DNA from: an uncultured Amaricoccus sp.
GTDB taxonomy: Bacteria; Pseudomonadota; Alphaproteobacteria; Rhodobacterales; Rhodobacteraceae
Length of the DNA: 22,234 nt
Reading direction: 5' to 3'
Assembly (NCBI RefSeq): GCF_937891315.1
Contig: NZ_CALAGI010000116.1
Coordinates: 1-22,234 of the forward strand
Shown piece by piece: positions 14,258-22,234 of the stretch. The notes below the pieces were generated by a model that was given only the letters and a program-made list of their open reading frames with translations, made no database searches and had not been told where the DNA came from. Position 1 is the stretch's first letter. Each line of letters starts with the position of its first letter. The position numbers were made by a program, and so were the translations under genes.

Positions 14258-14704
14258 CTACTTCGCGGGGATGCGCAGTACCTGGCCGGGATAGATCTTG
14301 TCCGGATGGGTCAGCATCGGCTTGTTGGCCTCGAATATCTCGGGATAGCGCGAGGCCTTTCCGAGATACTTCTCGGAGATCTTCGACAGGTTGTCGCCCT
14401 TCACGACGGTGTGGAACACCGGCGCGGCCGCCGACTCCGCCGTCTCGATCGCGTCCTCGACCTTGGCGACGCCCGCGACATTGCCTACGGCGAGGATCAG
14501 CTTTTCCTTCTCCTCCTGCGTCGGCGCGCGTCCCGAAACCTTGACCGTGTCGCCATCAACCGTGATCTCCAGCCCCTCGCCCTTGAGGCCGAGGTTCTCG
14601 ACTTCCTTCTTCAGCGCCTCGGGCGTCGGCGTCGGCTCCGCCGCCTCCGCGCCACCGACGCCGAGCGCCTTGCCCGCGCTCTTCACGAAATCCCAGAGTC
14701 CCAT
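14258..14704 (-). CDS. BON-LysM domain protein, YgaU/Kbp-like
   Basis: The 148-aa product has a BON domain (~25-88, with VKVSGRAPTQEEKEKLI and GVAKVEDAI) followed by a LysM domain (97-146, HTVVKGDNLSKISEKYLG to IYPGQVLRIP). Length and architecture match E. coli YgaU/Kbp (149 aa), a potassium-binding protein. Like Kbp it has no signal peptide, so it is probably cytosolic despite the LysM domain. The start MGLWDFVKSAGKALG is typical for the family. It is supported by a GGGAGG Shine-Dalgarno 5 bases upstream; a longer frame to 14740 is less likely. It sits between the ABC exporter and the acyl-CoA synthetase on the same strand. Confidence 0.9.
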   Translation of the reverse strand: MGLWDFVKSAGKALGVGGAEAAEPTPTPEALKKEVENLGLKGEGLEITVDGDTVKVSGRAPTQEEKEKLILAVGNVAGVAKVEDAIETAESAAAPVFHTVVKGDNLSKISEKYLGKASRYPEIFEANKPMLTHPDKIYPGQVLRIPAK

Positions 14705-14709
14705 GCTTT

Positions 14710-14715
14710 CCTCCC
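14710..14715 (-). promoter_or_regulatory. Shine-Dalgarno that fixes the start of the BON-LysM gene
   Basis: GGGAGG on the minus strand, 5 bases before the ATG at 14704. It supports this start over the one at 14740. Confidence 0.7.
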
Positions 14716-14797
14716 AAACGGCTTCGGGCGCATCAGGCACATTCGGACGTCGGAGCGCAACCCGGGACCGGGTGCTGCGAAAGCTCGATCAAGACGT

Positions 14798-16576
14798 TCA
14801 GGCCGCCCCGTCGGTGAATTGCAGTCGGGCCAGCCGGGCATAGAGTCCGTCCTCGGCGACCAGCGCGCCATGCGTGCCCTCGGCCACCAACTGCCCCTCC
14901 TGGAAGACGAGGATGCGGTCCGCCCGCTTCACGGTGGCGAGCCGGTGGGCGATGATGATCGTGGTCCGGTCGCGGGCCAGCGTCTCGACCGCGCTCTGCA
15001 CCGCCCGCTCGCTCTCGGCGTCGAGCGCGCTCGTCGCCTCGTCGAGCAGGAGGACGGGCGCGTCGCGCAGGATGGCCCGGGCGATCGCGATCCGCTGCTT
15101 CTGCCCGCCGGACAACATCACGCCGCGCTCGCCGACATAGGTGTCGTAGCCCTCGGGCAGGCGCGACAGGAACTCGTGCGCCGCCGCCGACCGCGCCGCC
15201 GCCTCGACCTCCGCGTCGCTGGCCGAGGGGCGGCCGAAGCGGATGTTCTCGCGCGCGGAGGTGGCGAAGATCACCGGCTCCTGCGGCACCAGCGCGATCT
15301 GCGAGCGCAGATCCGAGCGCGTCACGTCGCGCAGGTCGAACCCGTCGAGCAGGATGCGCCCGGCATCCGGATCGAAAAACCGGGTCAGGAGCTGGAAGAT
15401 GGTGGTCTTGCCCGCGCCCGACGGCCCGACCAGCGCCAGCGTCTCACCCGCGCGGATATTGAGCGTCAGCCCGCCGAGCGCGGCGATCTCCGGCCGCGTC
15501 GGATAGCGGAATGTCACGTCCTCGAAGGCGATTTCGCCCCGCACCCGCGCCGGCATGACGAGCGGCGCCACCGGATCGTGGATCGCGTCCGTCGCCTCGA
15601 TCAACTCGACCATGCGTTCGGTGGCGCCGGCGGCCCGCTGCAACTCGCCCCAGATCTCGGACAGCGCGGCGACCGCGCCCGCGACCATTACGGCGTAGAT
15701 CACGAACTGCACCAGCTCGCCCGGCGTCATGCCCCCGGCCCGCACGTCGCGCGCGCCGATCCAGAGCACGCCGACCACCGAGGTGAAGACGAGAAAGATC
15801 ACGATCGCCGTCAGAACCGAGCGGGTAACGATACGCCGCCGGGCGGCGACGAACGCCTGCTCGCTCAGATGGCCGAAGACGCCGCGGCTGATGTCCTCGT
15901 TGGTGTAGGCCTGCACCGTCTGCGCGGCGAGCAGGGTCTCCGAGGCCTGCGCGCTCGATTGCGCGATCCTTTCCTGGCTCTCGCGGCTGAGCGCGCGGAG
16001 CTTGCGGCCGAGCGTCAGGATCGGCACCACCACCAGCGGCACGCCGATCAGCACGAGACCCGTCAGTTTCAGCGAGGTGAAGGCGAGGAGCGCCAGTCCG
16101 CCGATCAGGGTCAGCAGGTTGCGGAGCGCGATCGACACCGACGAGCCGATCACCGACAGGACCAGCGTCGTGTCCGTGGTCAGCCGCGACAGCACCTCGC
16201 CGGTCATCAGCCGCTCGTAAAAGCCGGGGCTGAGGCCGATCACCTTGTCATAGATCGCCTTGCGGATGTCGGTCACCACCCGTTCGCCGAGGAGCGTGAC
16301 CATGTAGAACCGCGCCGCCGAGCCGAGCGCCAGCAGCGCCGTGATGGCAATGGCCCCGCCGAAATAGGCGTCCATGAGATAGAGCGACTCGTCGAAGAAG
16401 CCGTCCACCACCCGCCGCACCGCGAGCGGCAGGGCGAGCGAAAGGATCGCGGTGACGATCAGCGCGGCCAGCGCCCCGCAGAGCAGGGCGCGATAGGGGC
16501 GCAGAAAGGGCACCAGTCCGCGCAGTGGCCCGACGGTCCGCGCCTTGTCCCGCTCCGACGGTTTCCCCTCCGCCAT
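14798..16576 (-). CDS. ABC exporter, fused permease and ATPase (MsbA/multidrug type)
   Basis: The 592-aa half-transporter would act as a homodimer in the inner membrane. The transmembrane domain spans ~20-320, with six hydrophobic segments (~30-55, ~72-95, ~145-160, ~163-188, ~255-275, ~288-306). The nucleotide-binding domain has Walker A GPSGAGKT (384-391), Q-loop Gln432, signature LSGGQ (488-492), Walker B VLLLDE (508-513) and switch His544. The layout matches MsbA/LmrA-type lipid, drug or peptide exporters; the substrate is not readable. Start is ATG 16576 with GGGGG about 10 bases upstream; a TTG at 16603 would add nine residues. The adjacent hydroxylase gene lies upstream on the same strand, 114 bases away. 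Confidence 0.92.
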   Translation of the reverse strand: MAEGKPSERDKARTVGPLRGLVPFLRPYRALLCGALAALIVTAILSLALPLAVRRVVDGFFDESLYLMDAYFGGAIAITALLALGSAARFYMVTLLGERVVTDIRKAIYDKVIGLSPGFYERLMTGEVLSRLTTDTTLVLSVIGSSVSIALRNLLTLIGGLALLAFTSLKLTGLVLIGVPLVVVPILTLGRKLRALSRESQERIAQSSAQASETLLAAQTVQAYTNEDISRGVFGHLSEQAFVAARRRIVTRSVLTAIVIFLVFTSVVGVLWIGARDVRAGGMTPGELVQFVIYAVMVAGAVAALSEIWGELQRAAGATERMVELIEATDAIHDPVAPLVMPARVRGEIAFEDVTFRYPTRPEIAALGGLTLNIRAGETLALVGPSGAGKTTIFQLLTRFFDPDAGRILLDGFDLRDVTRSDLRSQIALVPQEPVIFATSARENIRFGRPSASDAEVEAAARSAAAHEFLSRLPEGYDTYVGERGVMLSGGQKQRIAIARAILRDAPVLLLDEATSALDAESERAVQSAVETLARDRTTIIIAHRLATVKRADRILVFQEGQLVAEGTHGALVAEDGLYARLARLQFTDGAA

Positions 16577-16618
16577 ACTCGCACCCCCAGCTCGCACACC
16601 CAAAGCTTGCCGGGAAAG

Positions 16619-16647
16619 GCATTACCAAGGCCGTGCCGTCCGGACAA
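16619..16647 (-). promoter_or_regulatory. Weak candidate promoter for the ABC exporter gene
   Basis: On the minus strand TTGTCC (16642-16647), a 17-base spacer and TAATGC (16619-16624). It is located in the 114-base gap upstream of the ABC gene. The -10 match is weak. Confidence 0.28.
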
Positions 16648-16690
16648 GCATGGCGCATCGCCGCGGGGGTCTGGCCGCGGTTTCCCCAGC

Positions 16691-17917
16691 CTAGAGACTC
16701 TGTCCCCGGAGCAGCGACGGCAGGTCGCCTGTCAGCCCGGCCGCCTCGCGGATCAGGGCGCGGCGCAGGCCCGGCACGCGGTTGACGAGGCCGAGCCCGA
16801 GGTCGCGGCCGAGTCGAAGCGCGGGATTGTCGTTCGAGAACAGCCGGTTCAATCCGTCCGTCGCCGCCGCGAGCAGGGCGATGTCGATCCGCCGCCACCG
16901 GCGATAGTCGGCGAGCACATCCGCCGCGCCGATATCGAGGCCGCGCCGGTGCGCCGTCACCACCACCTCGCCCAGCGCCGCCACGTCGCGCAGCCCGAGG
17001 TTCAGCCCCTGCCCCGCCAGTGGATGCAGTCCGTGCGCGGCGTCGCCGGCCAGCGCGAGCCGCGGGGCCACGAGATCGCTCGCGAGCGACAGCGCCAGCG
17101 GATAGCTGTAACGCCCTCCGGCCAGCGCGATCTCGCCGAGGAAATCGCCGAACCGAGGACGCAGCTCCGCGAGATAGGCCTCCGGCGAAAGCGCGCCGAT
17201 CGCCGCCGCCCGCGCCGCGGTTTCGGTCCAGACGATCGAACTCCGGTTGCCCGGCAGCGGCAGAATGGCGAGCGGTCCCGCCGGCATGAAGAATTGATGC
17301 GCGACGCCGTGGTGCGGCGCCTCGTGTTCCACCGCGCAGACCAGAGAGGTCTGACGATAGGACCAGCCGCCTCGGCCGATGCCGGCCCGCGCCGCGGTCT
17401 GACTCTCACGCCCGTCGCAGCCGACGAGCAGGGCCCCGCTCAGCGACTCTCCGGTGTCGAGAAAGACGGAAGCCGCCCCGGCGCCCGTCTCCTGACCGAT
17501 GACGGTCGCACCGGCGCGATGCGCGATGAGCGGCGTCGCGGCCATCGCCTCGATCAGCGCGACGCGCAGGTAGCGGTCCTCGATCATGTGGCCCATCGGA
17601 CCTTCGTCGATCTCGTCATGATCGAAATGCAGGAACCAGGGCGCGGCGCCCTCGCCGGGCCGGCCGTCGCTGATCTTGATCTCCGCGATCGCCTGCGCGC
17701 GGCCCGAGAGACCCTGCCAGAGGCCGAGCGCCCCGAGCATCCGCCGCGACGTCAGCGACAGGGCATAGGCGCGACCGTCGAAATCGGGGTCGGTCCGCGT
17801 CTCGATCGACTGGCTGTCCAGAACGATGGAGGAGACGCCGCCCGAGGCCAGCGCCAGCGCCAGCGCCGGGCCATTGAGGCCGCCCCCCACGATCAGAACA
17901 TCGCAATCCCGCGCCAT
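16691..17917 (-). CDS. FAD-dependent UbiH/UbiF/COQ6-family hydroxylase (ubiquinone biosynthesis)
   Basis: The 408-aa flavoprotein is a class A monooxygenase that would hydroxylate the ring of a ubiquinone precursor at the membrane. The Rossmann FAD motif is GGGLNGPALALAL (11-23). The family's DG motif is VGCDGRES (165-172). The second FAD contact, GDAAHGLHPLAGQGLNLGL (291-309), is the UbiH/COQ6 fingerprint. It could be UbiH, UbiF, UbiI or the broad-specificity UbiL/UbiM type; the ring position cannot be told from sequence, so I give no symbol. Start ATG 17917 is followed within five residues by the first FAD strand, as expected. It is divergent from the amidase gene, with 85 bases between them. 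Confidence 0.9.
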   Translation of the reverse strand: MARDCDVLIVGGGLNGPALALALASGGVSSIVLDSQSIETRTDPDFDGRAYALSLTSRRMLGALGLWQGLSGRAQAIAEIKISDGRPGEGAAPWFLHFDHDEIDEGPMGHMIEDRYLRVALIEAMAATPLIAHRAGATVIGQETGAGAASVFLDTGESLSGALLVGCDGRESQTAARAGIGRGGWSYRQTSLVCAVEHEAPHHGVAHQFFMPAGPLAILPLPGNRSSIVWTETAARAAAIGALSPEAYLAELRPRFGDFLGEIALAGGRYSYPLALSLASDLVAPRLALAGDAAHGLHPLAGQGLNLGLRDVAALGEVVVTAHRRGLDIGAADVLADYRRWRRIDIALLAAATDGLNRLFSNDNPALRLGRDLGLGLVNRVPGLRRALIREAAGLTGDLPSLLRGQSL

Positions 17918-17925
17918 CGCCGTCG

Positions 17926-17953
17926 CTTATCGCGCGGAAGCGGCGATTGTCCA
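17926..17953 (-). promoter_or_regulatory. Candidate promoter of the ubiquinone hydroxylase gene
   Basis: On the minus strand TGGACA (17948-17953), a 16-base spacer and GATAAG (17926-17931). The -35 box has five matches and the -10 box four. It overlaps the candidate amidase promoter on the opposite strand. Confidence 0.4.
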
Positions 17954-17975
17954 CCACGAAGGCGGCGGATAGGCT
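17947..17975 (+). promoter_or_regulatory. Candidate promoter of the amidase gene
   Basis: TTGTCC (17947-17952), a 17-base spacer and TAGGCT (17970-17975), 27 bases before the ATG at 18003. The match is moderate. Confidence 0.33.
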
Positions 17976-18002
17976 CGGCCGAAACCACGCGAAGGGGATG
18001 CG

Positions 18003-19331
18003 ATGTCGGACAGCTGGCTCTGGATGACCGCCGCCGATCTCGGCCGCGGGCTCGAAGCGGAAACCATCGACGCGCGCGAACTGACCGAGGTCTATCTCGC
18101 GGCCATCGACGGCCATCCGCAGGGGACGGGGATCTATGCGCGCACCATGCCGGAACGCGCCCGGGCCGAGGCGGACGCGGCGGCGAACCGTGCCCGGGTG
18201 GGCCTGCGCCGCGGGCTTCTCGACGGCGTTCCGGTCAGTTGGAAGGATCTTTTCGACAGCGCGGGCGTCGCGACCGAGGCGGGCTCGGCGCTCCTGCGCG
18301 ACCGCGTGCCGGACACCGACGCCGAGGTGCTCGCCCGCGCCTCCCGGGCCGGGCTGGTGGCACTCGGCAAGACCCATATGACCGAACTCGCCTTCTCGGG
18401 GCTCGGGCTCAATCCGGTGACGGCGACGCCGCCCAATATCAACGATCCCGAACTCGCGCCCGGCGGCTCCTCCTCCGGCGCGGCGACCTCGGTCGCCTTC
18501 GGGCTCGCCGCCGCCGGCATCGGCTCGGACACCGGCGGATCGGTCCGGGTACCGTCGGCCTGGAACGATCTCGTCGGGCTGAAGACCACGCATGGCCTGC
18601 TGTCGCTGGCCGGCGTCGTGCCGCTCTGCCCGCGCTTCGACACGGTCGGGCCGCTCTGCCGCTCGGTCGAGGACGCGGCGCTGTTGCTCGCGCTCCTCGG
18701 CGGGCCCTCGACCGACCTCGCGGGCGCTGCGCTCTCCGGCGCGCGGCTGCTGGTGCTCGACGATCCCGCGCTCGAACCGACCCGGCCCGAGCCGCGCGCC
18801 GCCTTCGAGGACGCGGTTTCCCGCCTCGCCGCCGCCGGCGCCCGCGTCACGCGGAGCGCCGCGCCCATGATCGGCGAGGCGCTGGCACTCGCCCCCCTGC
18901 TCTTCGCGCCCGAGGCCTATGGCATCTGGGGCGAGACGATCGAGGCGCGGCCGGATCTGATGTTTGTCCCCGTGCGCGAGCGGTTCCGCGCCGGCGCCAC
19001 CGTACCGGCGCCGGACTTCGTGCGCGGCTGGCGCGCGCTCGACGCGCTGCGGGCCAGCTACCACGCCGCGACCGCCGCCTATGACGCGGTGCTGGTGCCG
19101 ACCGCGCCGAACCTGCCGCCGAATGTCGACCGCCTGCTGTCCGACGCGGAGTATTTCGCCACCGAGAACCTGCTGACCCTGCGCAACACCCGGATCGGCA
19201 ACCTGCTCGGCGGCTGCTCGCTGACGCTGCCGACCGGCGAGCCAAGCTGCGGCGTCTCGCTGATGGCGCCGCCGGGGGCCGAGTCGCGCCTGCTGCGGCT
19301 CGGAGCGGCGGCCGAGGGCGCGCTGGGATGA
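18003..19331 (+). CDS. Amidase signature family hydrolase
   Basis: The 442-aa enzyme belongs to the amidase signature family, which hydrolyses carboxamides with a Ser-cisSer-Lys triad. The lysine is Lys81 in SWKDLF, the bridging serine lies in GGSSSG (154-159), and the nucleophile is Ser180 in DTGGSVRVP. The length is normal for a stand-alone amidase. The substrate is unknown. It is not the GatA subunit by context, since no gatB or gatC is nearby and the C-terminal half is divergent. Start ATG 18003 has GAAGGGG about 6 bases upstream. The aminotransferase gene follows 92 bases later on the same strand with its own candidate promoter. Confidence 0.92.
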   Translation: MSDSWLWMTAADLGRGLEAETIDARELTEVYLAAIDGHPQGTGIYARTMPERARAEADAAANRARVGLRRGLLDGVPVSWKDLFDSAGVATEAGSALLRDRVPDTDAEVLARASRAGLVALGKTHMTELAFSGLGLNPVTATPPNINDPELAPGGSSSGAATSVAFGLAAAGIGSDTGGSVRVPSAWNDLVGLKTTHGLLSLAGVVPLCPRFDTVGPLCRSVEDAALLLALLGGPSTDLAGAALSGARLLVLDDPALEPTRPEPRAAFEDAVSRLAAAGARVTRSAAPMIGEALALAPLLFAPEAYGIWGETIEARPDLMFVPVRERFRAGATVPAPDFVRGWRALDALRASYHAATAAYDAVLVPTAPNLPPNVDRLLSDAEYFATENLLTLRNTRIGNLLGGCSLTLPTGEPSCGVSLMAPPGAESRLLRLGAAAEGALG

Positions 19332-19346
19332 CGCGCTGCAAGATGC

Positions 19347-19375
19347 TGGACCCGAAGGCGGAAGCCGTCTACACT
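19347..19375 (+). promoter_or_regulatory. Candidate promoter of the aminotransferase-ftsK pair
   Basis: TGGACC (19347-19352), a 17-base spacer and TACACT (19370-19375), 48 bases before the ATG at 19424. Each box has four consensus matches. Confidence 0.4.
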
Positions 19376-19423
19376 CCTTCGTGAACGGGGCGAGCACGAT
19401 CCCGACATCTTGAGGCCAAGTCG

Positions 19424-20653
19424 ATGCAGTTGCCCGAGCGGTTCTCCGCGCTGCCGGAATATGCCTTTCCGCGTTTGCGGCGGCTGCTCCGCGACCTCGC
19501 CCCGGGCGGGCCTGAGCTCGCCATGACCATCGGCGAGCCGAAGCATCCGATGCCCGAGATCATCGCCCGGACCATCGCCGAGCACGCGGGCGAATTCGCG
19601 CTCTATCCGCCGAACGAAGGCGCGCCCGACCTCCGCGCCGCCATCACCGACTGGATCGCCGGCCGCCATGGCGTCGCGCTCGACCCCGAGACGCAGGTGA
19701 TCCCGCTCAACGGAACGCGCGAAGGGCTGTTCAACGCCGCCATCGCGCTCTCGCCCGAACACAAGGCGGGCCAGTGGCCGGCGATCCTGATGCCGAACCC
19801 CTTCTATCAGGCCTATGGCGCGGCGGCGCTGGCGGTCGGCGCCGAGCCGATCCCGGTGCCCGCCACCGCGGCGACCGGCTTTCTGCCCGATTTCTCCAGC
19901 CTGCCGAAGGCGGTGCTCGACCGGGTGACGCTCTGCTATCTCTGCTCGCCCTCGAACCCGCAGGGCGCGGTGGCCGACGCCGCCTATTGGCGCGACCTGA
20001 TCGCGCTGGCCGAGCGCCACGATTTCCGGATTCTCGCCGATGAATGCTATGGCGAGATCTATCGCGACACGGCGCCGCCGGGCGGGCTCGCGATGGCAAG
20101 CGCGGCCGGCGCCGATCCCGAGCGGGTGATGATCTTCCAGTCGCTGTCCAAGCGCTCGAACGCGCCCGGTCTGCGCTCCGGCTTCGCCGCCGGCGGGCCG
20201 CGCGGCATCGCGGCGCTGCGCCAGCTGCGCGCCTATGGCGGCGCGCCGTCGCCTCTGCCGATACAGCGCGCCTCGACCGCGCTCTGGCGCGACGAGACCC
20301 ATGTCGAGGCCAACCGGGCGCTCTACCGCGCCAAGTTCGATCTCTCCGACGCGATCCTCGGCGCCTTTCCGCGCTACGTTCCACCGGGCGCCGGCTTCTT
20401 TCTCTGGCTCGATGTCGGCGACGGCGAAGCCGCCGCGGTGAAGCTCTGGCAGGAGAGCGGCGTCCGCGTCCTGCCAGGCGCCTACCTCGGCCGCGAGACG
20501 CCGGACCACGGCAATCCCGGCGCGCCCTATATCCGCGTGGCCCTCGTCGCGGACCATGCTTCCGTCGCCCGCGGCCTGACCGCGATCCGCGACATCCTCG
20601 GCCCGGGCGCGCCCGGATCGGCCCCGAAGACCGGTATGCAGAAGGCAGGGTAA
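19424..20653 (+). CDS. dapC: PLP-dependent class I/II aminotransferase, probable succinyldiaminopimelate transaminase
   Basis: The 409-aa enzyme is a fold-type I aminotransferase. The PLP lysine is Lys243 in SLSKRSNAPGLRSG, the SNPQG motif is at 177-181, and the PLP-ring aspartate is in DECYGEIY (206-213). The wording SLSKRSNAPGLRSGF, together with the GEPKHPMP start, is characteristic of DapC-type enzymes. DapC makes N-succinyl-LL-diaminopimelate for lysine and peptidoglycan synthesis. A different substrate within the broad family cannot be excluded. The gene is one base away from ftsK (stop at 20653, ATG at 20655), so translation of ftsK is probably coupled to it. Confidence 0.85.
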   Translation: MQLPERFSALPEYAFPRLRRLLRDLAPGGPELAMTIGEPKHPMPEIIARTIAEHAGEFALYPPNEGAPDLRAAITDWIAGRHGVALDPETQVIPLNGTREGLFNAAIALSPEHKAGQWPAILMPNPFYQAYGAAALAVGAEPIPVPATAATGFLPDFSSLPKAVLDRVTLCYLCSPSNPQGAVADAAYWRDLIALAERHDFRILADECYGEIYRDTAPPGGLAMASAAGADPERVMIFQSLSKRSNAPGLRSGFAAGGPRGIAALRQLRAYGGAPSPLPIQRASTALWRDETHVEANRALYRAKFDLSDAILGAFPRYVPPGAGFFLWLDVGDGEAAAVKLWQESGVRVLPGAYLGRETPDHGNPGAPYIRVALVADHASVARGLTAIRDILGPGAPGSAPKTGMQKAG

Positions 20654-20654
20654 C

Positions 20655-22234
20655 ATGGCAGCGCGTCCCAAATCCAAGAGCCGGACCCGGCTGGTCGAGA
20701 GCGATACCGAGGAGGCGCTGCGCCGCCGCGGCACCGAGTTGCTCGGCCTCATCCTCATCGGCCTCGGCGCGCTCGCCTGGGCGGTGATCTGGACCTATTC
20801 TCCCGACGATCCGAGCCTGTTCAGCGCCACCGACGCGGCGCCGCGCAACGCGCTCGGCCTGGTCGGCGCCTCGATCGCCGATCCGCTGCACCGCGCGCTC
20901 GGCTGGGCCGCCTATGGCCTGCCGGTCGCGCTCGGCGTCTGGGGCCTGCGGCTGCTGCTGCATCGGGGCGAGAACCGCGCGGTCAGCCGGGCGATCGCGA
21001 CGCCGGTCGCCATGTTCGCCGCCGCCGCCTTCGCCGCCACCCATGTCCCGCTCGACGGCTGGCCGCACGACTACGGCCTCGGCGGCCTGCTCGGCGACGC
21101 GGCGCTCGGCGCGATGCTCTCGGCGCTGCCGCTCTCGGTCGCGGTGGCCCTGCCGCTCGTCAGCCTCGCGCTCGGCCTCGTCTTCGCGCTCTCCACCGCC
21201 TTCGCGCTCGGCGTCACCTGGGAAGAGACCTCGGCCTTCCTGCGCTTCCTGCGCATGGGCTCGATCATGGTTTACGCCGGCCTGCTGAAACTGACCGGGC
21301 GCGCGGTCATTTCCGCCACCGGCGGCGCGGTCGCGGCGAAGAACCTCGCCGTCGAGGCCCGCGCCCGCCGCGCCGAGGCGCAGGCGGCCACGCCCCGGCC
21401 GACGCCGACCGGCGCCATTCCGCGCTTCAACCCCGCGGCGCTGGAGCCGTCCGAGGACGGCGTCATGGCGCGGATCACCGCCGCCGTCCGCGCCCGCGGC
21501 GAGACCGACGCCGCGCCCCGGCCCGGGCGGGCACAGCCGCCGCTCACCGCCGGCGACCTCGATGTCGAGATCCTGGAGCGCGAGGACATTGCCGAGCCGC
21601 TGGTCGCGCGCGACCAGCCGGCGGAGCCGCGCGTCCGTGTCCCAAGTCCGAAGCCACAACCAAAGAGCAGCAAGGCCCGCTCCGAGGAAGAGCCGGAACT
21701 CGCGCTGTCCGAGGCCGAGGGCGGCGACTACCAGAGCCCGCCGCTGTCGCTGCTGCAGAGCCCGAGCACGATCATCCGCCACCATCTCTCGACCGACGCG
21801 CTGGAGGAGAACGCGCGGATGCTGGAGAACGTGCTCGACGACTATGGTGTGCGCGGCGAGATCACCTCGATCCGCCCCGGCCCGGTGGTCACCATGTACG
21901 AACTCGAACCCGCCGCCGGCCTGAAGGCGAGCCGCGTCATCGGCCTTTCCGACGACATCGCCCGCTCGATGTCCGCCCTCGCCTGCCGCGTCTCGACGAT
22001 TCCCGGCCGCAGCGTGATCGGCATCGAGCTGCCGAACGAACTGCGCGAGAAGGTGCTCCTGCGCGAGATCCTCGCCGCCAAGGGTTTTGGTGACAGCGCC
22101 CACGCCCTGCCCCTGGCGCTTGGCAAGGATATCGGTGGCGAGCCGGTGGTCGCGAACCTCGCCCGCATGCCGCATCTCTTGATCGCCGGCACCACCGGCT
22201 CCGGCAAGTCGGTGGCGATCAACACCATGATCCT
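20655..22234 (+). CDS. ftsK: DNA translocase FtsK, 5' part (cut by window edge)
   Basis: FtsK is anchored at the division septum and pumps chromosomal DNA towards XerCD at dif. The visible 526 residues include an N-terminal membrane domain with about four hydrophobic segments (~29-48, ~68-101, ~113-130, ~143-187). A Pro/Ala/Arg/Glu-rich linker follows (~215-370). The start of the motor then carries the alpha domain (HHLSTDALEENARMLENVL, GEITSIRPGPVVTMYELEP). The Walker A loop GTTGSGKS is at 512-519. The rest of the motor and the DNA-reading gamma domain lie beyond the window. The linker is short compared with E. coli FtsK, as is usual in Alphaproteobacteria. AGAAGGCAGGG just upstream serves as ribosome binding site inside the end of the aminotransferase gene. 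Confidence 0.96.
   Translation, partial: MAARPKSKSRTRLVESDTEEALRRRGTELLGLILIGLGALAWAVIWTYSPDDPSLFSATDAAPRNALGLVGASIADPLHRALGWAAYGLPVALGVWGLRLLLHRGENRAVSRAIATPVAMFAAAAFAATHVPLDGWPHDYGLGGLLGDAALGAMLSALPLSVAVALPLVSLALGLVFALSTAFALGVTWEETSAFLRFLRMGSIMVYAGLLKLTGRAVISATGGAVAAKNLAVEARARRAEAQAATPRPTPTGAIPRFNPAALEPSEDGVMARITAAVRARGETDAAPRPGRAQPPLTAGDLDVEILEREDIAEPLVARDQPAEPRVRVPSPKPQPKSSKARSEEEPELALSEAEGGDYQSPPLSLLQSPSTIIRHHLSTDALEENARMLENVLDDYGVRGEITSIRPGPVVTMYELEPAAGLKASRVIGLSDDIARSMSALACRVSTIPGRSVIGIELPNELREKVLLREILAAKGFGDSAHALPLALGKDIGGEPVVANLARMPHLLIAGTTGSGKSVAINTMI

Noticed and set aside
12283..14544. A 753-codon plus-strand frame
   Set aside because: It is antisense to the acyl-CoA synthetase and LysM genes, with no motif.
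14757..14778. GC hairpin ACCCG-GGAC-CGGGT after the ABC exporter gene as a terminator
   Set aside because: The stem is short and there is no T-run. The LysM gene follows closely on the same strand, so I did not call it.
13976..19084. A 1702-codon open frame on the plus strand
   Set aside because: It runs antisense across the acyl-CoA synthetase, LysM, ABC exporter and hydroxylase genes and is extremely Arg/Asp/Gln-rich. It is a by-product of high GC at third positions.
19731..22175. An 814-codon open frame on the minus strand
   Set aside because: It is antisense to the aminotransferase and ftsK, whose motifs are clear, and its product is low-complexity Arg/Glu/Gly sequence.
1..22234. CRISPR array, insertion sequence, prophage or tRNA gene
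   Set aside because: No repeat-spacer pattern, transposase or integrase motifs, terminal inverted repeats or cloverleaf sequence were seen on either strand.

Overview
The window is a dense, GC-rich chromosomal segment. I infer an alphaproteobacterium, probably Rhodospirillales-like. The clues are the alphaproteobacterial form of histidyl-tRNA synthetase, a DUF1489-type gene, an adenosylcobalamin-dependent NrdJ, a COQ6/UbiH-type hydroxylase, and an aminotransferase translationally coupled to ftsK. I assign seventeen complete genes, plus the 5' part of ftsK cut by the right edge. I saw no tRNA or rRNA gene, CRISPR array, transposase or prophage. No gene-free gap exceeds 300 bases.

Layout. (1) 28-690 (+): a chimeric-looking ORF whose first ~150 residues resemble the N-terminal region of translation initiation factor IF-2. 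Its last ~65 residues resemble the extreme C terminus of type I restriction HsdR subunits. (2) 818-3688 (-): nrdJ, meeting gene 1 tail to tail around a 9-bp hairpin. (3) 3831-4729 (+): a DUF1489 protein and a small secreted protein. (4) 4745-8645 (-): flavin reductase, hisS, hisZ, hisG. The last three are closely packed and join tRNA-His charging to the first step of histidine synthesis. (5) 8809-10333 (+): a CNNM/CBS/CorC membrane protein and slyX. (6) 10452-11236: two small proteins on opposite strands flanking a gene-free regulatory stretch. (7) 11250-17917 (-): UbiH-type hydroxylase, MsbA-like ABC exporter, BON-LysM protein, acyl-CoA synthetase and CorA. (8) 18003-22234 (+): amidase, DapC-like aminotransferase and ftsK.

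Most of the content is core housekeeping: deoxynucleotide supply, histidine and histidyl-tRNA, ubiquinone, envelope export, metal transport, lysine/DAP synthesis and chromosome segregation. The clearest anomaly is the IF-2/HsdR-like chimera at the left edge. Also of interest are the internal tandem duplication in NrdJ, the small-gene region near 10.8-11.2 kb with repeated GGGCTTAAC motifs and a strong Shine-Dalgarno sequence out of place, and the lineage-specific HisRS. I found no clearly new multi-gene defence or mobile system. All family assignments were made by eye from the translated sequence, without database searches.
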